Shown piece after piece: positions 22,301-24,178 of a stretch of DNA of 24,178 nucleotides. Positions within the stretch are counted from its first letter, which is position 1; each line of letters starts with the position of its first letter. This DNA is from Symbiodinium natans. Taxonomy: Eukaryota > Sar > Dinophyceae > Suessiales > Symbiodiniaceae. Below the pieces are notes generated by a model. That model was not told where the DNA came from, ran no database searches, and saw only the letters and a list, made by a program, of their open reading frames with translations. Location: contig CAJNDS010002120.1 in assembly GCA_905221605.1 (NCBI GenBank), positions 571,664 to 595,841 on the forward strand. The letters run 5' to 3'. A program made the translations under genes and the position numbers.

Positions 22301-24178
22301 TTTCGTTCGTCCTTATTATACACAAGAACGAAGCAAACGTGACGATGTTCACAGCTTCTCTAAGACCTAATTCTAAAAAAGCATGAATCACTGAGTCTAG
22401 TGAACGCTCCCAGCATCACGGAACCATGCAGTATTCCTGAGCGGATCAATACAGAAGGCAATGCAAATGTAAGAACCAACAACCTGGTTTTAGGGTTTGG
22501 GGTTTAGGTTTTAGGGTTTAGGGTTCAGGGCTTGCTTGCTGTTCCTTTTCAGCTTTCGAACTTCGGACTGGCTACCGGACTGGAGGCATGTCTATGACAT
22601 CGGCACGCAGTACAAGGCAGGAGTAGTTGTGGCAGATTTCTGCCTCCAGTTGCTTTTGGAGCAGCTTCCCAGTTCTGTCAGGCTCTTTTCCCGCAAGACG
22701 ACGGCCCCCTCGGGACCTGGCTAAACAGCCAGGTCATGTGCCCCGCCTGGATTGAGTAGTTTTGAGGTTCAGAGCTTTCAGAGAAAGCACCGAGGTGGCT
22801 GATGACACTGCTACGCCACCACGTGATGCCTTCCTCGAGCACCGCTGCTCGCCCTTGCAGGCTTTTGCAGGAGAGGAACTGTACATGTCAGGCGCTGCGC
22901 ATCCACTGGGGAACCTGGGAAACCCAGTAAAGCCTCCTTGACATGCATACTTGGAATACTCTCCAGGGTTAAAAAATGAGCTTCAACGTAGCAACAGTGT
23001 GCGGACTCTGCCTGACGCCAGCCAAGGGCAAGGGTTCCACAACATCGCTCAGCGCACCTTGGCCTTACCCGAAGTTGCTCTTTCCATGGGTTTGGGGTTT
23101 AGGGTTTAAGGTTTAGGGCTTCTTAAGTACACCTTGGTCTATCGGTTTTTGCAGAAAACTCATCGAGCTAGCTTGACTGTTGAAGCTGTTCCCCACCCGA
23201 GGTTGTCAGATTTTAAAGGCAAAGCCGTGCAGATGACGCGACGTGACATACTCCCGACCATACCATTCAGGATCAGAGGCAGACCGCATCCGTACTGGAA
23301 TGTGGCTCCACTAAAAAGGCAAACAGGCGCGGGCGACAGTACCGGAACGTGGACCCCACAAGCAGAGGCTCAAGTGGGGGCCTATGCCGAAATGCGGCTC
23401 TTGATATGTTGGCCAGGGAGATGTGGCTCCAAATAAGCAAATCAGGCCGGCATGTGGCCTCATAGGCAGGCAAAGAAACTCAGGCAGGGGGCTGTACCGG
23501 AACCTTGCGGGCTCCGAATAAGCAGGGCAAGGAAGTCAGGGAGGCTCTTGACACTTAAGACAACCAGGACCCCAAAGTACACTCAAAACTTGCTCCATCG
23601 GACTTGACATCATTGCAGCTTTACGGACAGGGGGGGGATGTTCGAAGGGGTAATTTTCCTGGAAATATTTGGCAAGATCGCATTGTAGATTTCCTTGGAA
23701 TTGTTGTAACGTTTTCGGTTGATGCGACTAGTTTTCGGTTGATGCGACTGGTATCTCGCCATCCTAAACCACAACCCGGAATCTCCACCCTAACTCCCAA
23801 CCCCACCGCCCCCACCTGAAATGACCCTCCTCCCCCCCCCCTCTTTGCCGGTGCTGCCAGGCAAAGATTGACGCTGCGCAGCTGACAACTGTCCTTCGGC
23901 AGTGTGTCCACGCATCGTCGACGCTGAAGCGATTAGGCCATCCGGAAATCGGGGCAGGGTCCCGAGACAAAGCTCTAAAATCTCGCTGAACCATGGTGTG
24001 AGATCCGCTCCTGTTCAGCTTGTCTTCAGCTTTGACTTGGACAGCTTTCCCGAGCGCTGCTGACAGGGAGCGCAAAGCTTTCAGATCTTTCAGAAACCTG
24101 ACAAAGCCTGCTCGAGTGACAGGCGGCCATTTCTTTCCAGCAGTGGCAGCGATCTTCGAGGCCTGTCGAGAGTCGCGT
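14101..24178 (+). CDS. COG8: COG8, conserved oligomeric Golgi complex subunit 8 (spliced, partial)
   Basis: COG8 (Dor1 family) is a lobe-B subunit of the COG tether that holds retrograde vesicles at the Golgi. Twenty exons join in one frame to about 380 codons. They follow the COG8 family order as I recall it from human and plant proteins: an L...EP..L..E start, LAVQNYSAFIGSAE, HGALLELLELPQLDACVRN, MYEESLELL, AAQLKTDIHLPACVRIVGFL, SEEELRELFIQHR, VYDIGTQYKAF, IWQDRIVDFL, VLRQCVHASSTLKRLG and FFPAVAAIFEACR. Several stretches align residue for residue with the human protein across the inferred introns. The N-terminal exon with ATG and roughly the last 250 residues lie outside what I can see. Introns: 8 GC, 6 GA, 5 GT donors; one holds a 3-kb repeat element. 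Codon positions are G/C-rich, like the other exons here. Confidence 0.85.
14204..14297. mobile_element. MITE-like palindromic element, family P1
   Basis: Left arm GGGAATGGGAGAATGAGGTA and right arm TACCTCATTCCCCCATC are inverted, with CCCTATA/TATAGGG inside. Lies wholly in COG8 intron 14155-14334. Confidence 0.8.
14335..14380 (+). CDS. COG8: COG8 exon 2
   Basis: YEALAREPDTLRLEK, matching the conserved L..EP..L..E of Dor1 proteins. Acceptor CTTAG|G. GA donor at 14381 (AAG|GACTGT) with AG|GAC repeated at the 3' end of the 84-bp intron. Confidence 0.85.
14465..14554 (+). CDS. COG8: COG8 exon 3
   Basis: DRCEREMEQLAVQNYSAFIG then SAEVTRGVRQ: the hallmark LA..NY..FI..AE of COG8. GA donor (CAG|GAGACC); the intron ends CCAG|GAGCTG. 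Confidence 0.9.
14701..14784 (+). repeat. Degenerate CCCTAAA/CCCGAAA array
   Basis: CCTAGACCCGAAA and CCCGAAA variants grade into perfect CCCTAAA. Inside COG8 intron 14555-14824. Confidence 0.88.
14825..14856 (+). CDS. COG8: COG8 exon 4
   Basis: ELSSIHTELQ plus two bases. GC donor at 14857. Fits the helix after the EVTRGVRQ segment. Confidence 0.75.
14892..15004 (+). repeat. CCCTAAA array in COG8 intron
   Basis: About 15 imperfect units filling most of the 168-bp intron 14857-15024; ends 20 bases before the splice. Confidence 0.9.
15025..15052 (+). CDS. COG8: COG8 exon 5
   Basis: MAELLEPTQ after CCAAG|G. The GA donor (CAG|GACCGA) is chosen because the acceptor of exon 6 repeats CAG|GA. Confidence 0.62.
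15095..15182 (-). repeat. Degenerate TTTAGGG array in COG8 intron
   Basis: TTTAGGG, TTTTGGG and TTTGGGG units with interruptions, early in intron 15053-15412. Confidence 0.85.
15181..15270. mobile_element. MITE-like element, family P3 (reverse)
   Basis: Contains CCCCAATAAGGTACCCCTAAC and ATCGTAAACCCCCC, the reverse complement of the P3 words at 689-770. GGGGGG...CCCCCC ends. Confidence 0.7.
15413..15439 (+). CDS. COG8: COG8 exon 6 (tentative)
   Basis: ETISRLKDT in frame, between CCTCAG|G and a GC donor. Helix-like and phase-consistent, but this part of the family is poorly conserved. Confidence 0.45.
15578..15636 (+). CDS. COG8: COG8 exon 7 (tentative)
   Basis: Ends CCSAFVEQ in phase with exon 8 (GC donor at 15637). 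The Ala/Gly-rich start is not typical, so the 5' edge may be wrong. Confidence 0.45.
15755..15799 (+). CDS. COG8: COG8 exon 8
   Basis: LAQHGALLELLELPQ, matching the H.E.LE.LE.PQL motif just before D.CVRN in COG8. GC donor (CTCA|GCTGCA). Confidence 0.88.
16091..16154 (+). CDS. COG8: COG8 exon 9
   Basis: LDACVRNQMYEESLELLVAS, one of the most conserved COG8 segments. The donor is CCT|GCAAGT, a GC version of the normal donor consensus. Confidence 0.9.
16224..16319 (+). CDS. COG8: COG8 exon 10
   Basis: VVSRKIHAAAKAFCNSLLQA then HEARGE; helical and in frame. The 5' edge may be 16224 or 16257 (both follow AG). The GA donor at 16320 opens the microsatellite intron. Confidence 0.6.
16323..16611. repeat. 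(ATC)n then (ATT/GTT)n trinucleotide microsatellite
   Basis: About 16 ATC units pass into about 80 imperfect ATT/GTT/GTC units. Occupies nearly all of intron 16320-16617. The poly-Asn, -Ile, -Leu and -Met ORFs over it are artefacts. Confidence 0.95.
16618..16650 (+). CDS. COG8: COG8 exon 11
   Basis: DINVLTHIKDQ, directly after the microsatellite intron. GC donor (CAG|GCTGTG). Confidence 0.7.
16719..16854. mobile_element. MITE-like palindromic element, family P1, long form
   Basis: TIRs CTGGTTCTTAGTAGGG and CCCTACCAAGAACCAG. The interior carries a direct duplication of GGGAATGAGGGCCC to CCCTTTAAGGGATTATG. AGAAGGCC occurs on both sides and may be a target-site duplication, though it does not abut the TIRs exactly. 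In COG8 intron 16651-16864. Confidence 0.82.
16865..16942 (+). CDS. COG8: COG8 exon 12
   Basis: ANMISIMQVAVQKTNLRDSL then AAQLKT, aligning with the amphipathic helix before NIQLPACL in human COG8. GT donor at 16943. Confidence 0.83.
16959..17014 (-). repeat. Degenerate TTTAGGG/TTTAGTG array
   Basis: Begins 16 bases after the GT donor at 16943 of COG8. Confidence 0.85.
17146..17211 (+). CDS. COG8: COG8 exon 13
   Basis: DIHLPACVRIVGFLRRVQRH then SE. The LPAC.R..G.LRR motif is diagnostic for COG8. GA donor (GAG|GACTGT) starts a 1,515-bp intron. Confidence 0.9.
17212..18726 (+). other. COG8 intron 13 (1.5 kb)
   Basis: GA-AG intron. Apart from the P3 element at 17521-17608 I see no repeat or exon. 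ORFs up to 181 codons on both strands (17723-18390) show no domain and lack support. Confidence 0.6.
17521..17608. mobile_element. MITE-like element, family P3 (reverse)
   Basis: Ends TGGGGGTGTACGA and TCGTCAACCCCCA; contains ATTATAAGGACCCC and ATACCCCTAACATCGT as in 15181-15270. Confidence 0.75.
18727..18752 (+). CDS. COG8: COG8 exon 14 (26-bp microexon)
   Basis: EELRELFI plus two bases. It bridges LRRVQRHS and QHRSKFL so that the join aligns without gaps to the family (LRR...F.E.ELR..FL..R). GT donor at 18753. Confidence 0.82.
18762..18832. mobile_element. MITE-like element, family P3
   Basis: TATTGGGGTCCTTCTTATAA and GGGATCCTACTATTTGGGGTC, the same order as 689-770, then TTCGTAAACCCCCA. 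Fills much of the 119-bp COG8 intron 18753-18871. Confidence 0.72.
18872..18940 (+). CDS. COG8: COG8 exon 15
   Basis: HRSKFLDTHKQQVELLRHSR and a few more residues. The 3' edge is uncertain; the GA donor at 18941 fits the phase of the next exon, which opens with C. Confidence 0.68.
19302..19880. repeat. Large inverted array (CCATTAAA)n / (TTTAATGG)n
   Basis: Left arm 19302-19677 has ATTAAACC octamers grouped into higher-order units by AATGGTTTCCCCC..ATGAAAATCCCC spacers. Right arm 19692-19880 is the inverse, with GATTTTCATAAGGGGGAAACC spacers. Loop TTTTTTTGGCGGGCA. Could form a hairpin of more than 150 bp per arm. Confidence 0.92.
19905..20012 (+). repeat. 46-bp tandem repeat, 2.3 copies
   Basis: ATCTTTTCTGCTC recurs at 19905, 19951 and 19997, with CAAGCAGTGTC in each full unit. 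Confidence 0.88.
20040..22150 (+). repeat. Long tandem units (about 1.1 kb, 0.8 kb, partial)
   Basis: The anchor AACTCTATAGGG (third copy ATCGGG) recurs at about 20065, 21171 and 21976, so units are 1,106 and 805 bp with a truncated third. Unit 1 is longer because of an internal 265-bp duplication (GACGAGCTCTGCGGA at 20195 and 20460) and a 51-bp duplication (AGCAAAACAA at 20601 and 20652). Several CCCTATAGGG palindromes punctuate the units. Confidence 0.88.
22486..22531 (-). repeat. Degenerate TTTAGGG array
   Basis: Five to six imperfect units ending about 20 bases before the acceptor of COG8 exon 16. Confidence 0.85.
22553..22616 (+). CDS. COG8: COG8 exon 16
   Basis: FRTSDWLPDWRHVYDIGTQY then K, matching HLFDI.TQYRA of COG8. 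The acceptor has a strong pyrimidine tract (GTTCCTTTTCAG). GC donor (AAG|GCAGGA). Confidence 0.85.
22861..22926 (+). CDS. COG8: COG8 exon 17
   Basis: AFAGEELYMSGAAHPLGN and then LGNP, following QYKA as in the family (QYRAIF). Donor CCA|GTAAAG, a normal GT site. Confidence 0.72.
22927..23618 (+). other. COG8 intron 17 (692 bp)
   Basis: GT-AG intron. Holds a short TTTAGGG array (23088-23120) and, at about 23300-23530, a decayed tandem repeat built on GTGGCTCCA, AAATAAGCAAA and CAGGC words. ORF 23134-23436 is that repeat and no recognised protein. Confidence 0.6.
23619..23702 (+). CDS. COG8: COG8 exon 18
   Basis: GNIWQDRIVDFLGI preceded by a Gly/Arg-rich linker. The W...(V/I)..FL pattern matches the COG8 helix. 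GT donor at 23703. Confidence 0.68.
23861..23936 (+). CDS. COG8: COG8 exon 19
   Basis: AKIDAAQLTTVLRQCVHASS then TLKRLG, matching L..LL.QCMY....F.RVG. GC donor at 23937 (TTAG|GCCATC). Confidence 0.85.
24123..24178 (+). CDS. COG8: COG8 exon 20, cut by window edge
   Basis: GHFFPAVAAIFEACRES, aligning without gap to ADFR..LAPVF....IS of COG8 when joined to exon 19. The frame is open at the window edge. Confidence 0.85.

Noticed and set aside
1-24178. Genomic relic of the dinoflagellate spliced leader
   Set aside because: I looked for the TTTTGGCTCAAG core and found no convincing copy on the + strand, so retroposed mRNA origin is not supported.
1-24178. CRISPR array, tRNA, rRNA or bacterial operon
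   Set aside because: Repeats are telomere-like or satellite-like without unique equal-length spacers, and no tRNA or rRNA sequence was recognised. The spliced exons show a eukaryotic nuclear region.

Overview
The window looks like nuclear DNA of a dinoflagellate, most likely from the symbiodiniacean/suessialean side. The evidence is scattered TTTAGGG (plant/alveolate-type telomere) repeats, genes all on one strand, very short exons, and introns that mostly begin with GC or GA instead of GT. No gene is visible as a long ORF. The genes appear only when short conserved peptides are joined across AG|G acceptors, so all gene models below are my manual splicing and not transcript-based.

Three spliced genes run on the + strand. 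(1) About 1.13-4.36 kb: the C-terminal part of a voltage-gated-type cation channel (S5, pore, S6, post-S6 helix, two EF-hands). (2) About 5.7-12.6 kb (perhaps to 14.0 kb): a protein with SDS22-like leucine-rich repeats, an LRR C-terminal cap and then a charged coiled coil. (3) 14.1 kb to the right edge: COG8, the Dor1-family subunit of the conserved oligomeric Golgi tethering complex. About 380 codons in 20 exons are readable, and it continues past the window. I see no functional link between the three; a unidirectional array is normal for dinoflagellates.

Of the 37 introns I can model, 18 start with GC, 11 with GA and 8 with GT. All end in AG, and 31 of 37 are followed by G. Donor and acceptor are often copies of the same short motif (AGGAC, CAGGAG, AGGC). 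The introns are packed with short telomere-like arrays in both orientations, often within 10-40 bases of a splice site. They also hold at least three families of 80-145 bp palindromic (MITE-like) elements and one intron made almost wholly of a trinucleotide microsatellite.

The largest non-genic object is a 2.96-kb element at about 19.25-22.21 kb inside a COG8 intron. It has about 30-bp terminal inverted repeats set in TA-dinucleotide runs, a large TTAAACCA/TGGTTTAA inverted array, a 46-bp tandem repeat, and about 0.8-1.1-kb tandem units full of CCCTATAGGG palindromes, with no coding capacity. I do not recognise it as a described transposon family.

Uncertain points: the 5' ends of all three genes, the 3' end of the channel gene, the boundary between the LRR gene and COG8 (12.6-14.1 kb), and a few exon edges marked below.
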